From NCBI GenBank assembly GCA_035306065.1, contig DATGOL010000154.1:1-6515 (forward strand): DNA of 6,515 bases, written 5' to 3'. Position 1 is the first letter of the stretch. Every line of letters starts with the position of its first letter. This DNA is from JBBQHX01 sp035306065 (GTDB taxonomy: Bacteria; Gemmatimonadota; Gemmatimonadetes; Gemmatimonadales; Gemmatimonadaceae). The position numbers and the translations under genes are program-made. This document shows, piece by piece, positions 6,420-6,515 of the stretch. The notes beneath the pieces were generated by a model that searched no databases, was not told where the DNA came from, and saw only the letters and a list, made by a program, of their open reading frames with translations.

Positions 6420-6515
6420 GGACCGCGATCTCTGAGCGCGGGCCCGACACCGACCGACAGCAGCCGAGCCCGACCAGCCGGCATCGTTCGGGCAACGACC
6501 CGATCCTTACCAGGC

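Larger units (their letters stand above)
6224..6515. other. Non-coding region upstream of the operon
   Basis: No credible gene lies here on either strand. Two short minus-strand frames (about 6274-6495 and 6332-6484) lack ribosome-binding sites and have arbitrary composition. The region should carry the operon promoter, but I could not find a convincing -35/-10 pair. It holds an inverted repeat at 6395-6419, a tandem repeat at 6382-6395, weaker stems near 6334-6355 and 6484-6503, and a cluster of CCGAC repeats at about 6443-6475. Confidence 0.6.

Noticed and set aside
6274..6495. Small minus-strand gene upstream of the channel, or the alternative short frame at 6332-6484
   Set aside because: Neither has a ribosome-binding site, both are rich in Arg, Ser, Pro or Gly by composition alone, and the first overlaps the leader of the channel gene.
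1..6515. Mobile element, CRISPR array, tRNA or rRNA, or a new defence system
   Set aside because: I saw no transposase, terminal repeats, spaced repeats or RNA gene signatures. All coding space is explained by an efflux operon.

Overview
The window holds one complete tripartite RND efflux locus, with all three genes on the minus strand. In transcription order, from high to low coordinates, they are a TolC-type outer-membrane channel (4532-6223), a periplasmic adaptor of the AcrA/MexA type (3261-4433) and an RND inner-membrane pump of the AcrB/HAE1 type (43-3180). The gaps are 98 and 80 bases and no gene on the plus strand is credible, so a single transcript is likely. All three genes look intact. 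The pump keeps every residue of the known proton-relay set that I could locate.

The organism is a GC-rich Gram-negative (diderm) bacterium: the outer-membrane channel, the secretory signals and the envelope-spanning pump all require two membranes. The channel-adaptor-pump gene order, the composition and the protein style would suit Gemmatimonadota or a similar environmental phylum. That is an impression only, because the window has no rRNA or marker gene.

Region by region: 1-42 is a very GC-rich stretch just after the pump stop, with overlapping inverted repeats and no visible T-run. 43-3180 is the pump. 3181-3260 is a spacer with a good pump ribosome-binding site and part of a long hairpin over the adaptor stop codon. 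3261-4433 is the adaptor, starting at GTG. 4434-4531 is a spacer whose sequence folds back on the adaptor ribosome-binding site and start codon. 4532-6223 is the channel, with an acidic Asp/Pro loop and a Gly/Ser/Met-rich tail. 6224-6515 is the non-coding upstream region, with a perfect 9-bp inverted repeat and a tandem 7-bp repeat but no convincing promoter. No regulator gene is present.

The three products would join into one trans-envelope conduit. The pump takes substrate from the inner membrane or periplasm using the proton gradient, the adaptor links pump to channel, and the channel opens to the outside. The substrate cannot be read from the sequence. The protein machinery is conventional and I see no wholly new system. 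The most interesting signal is non-coding: a two-part 9+9 bp stem-loop at 4430-4513 that buries both the Shine-Dalgarno sequence and the GTG start of the adaptor gene. This suggests translational control or coupling inside the operon.
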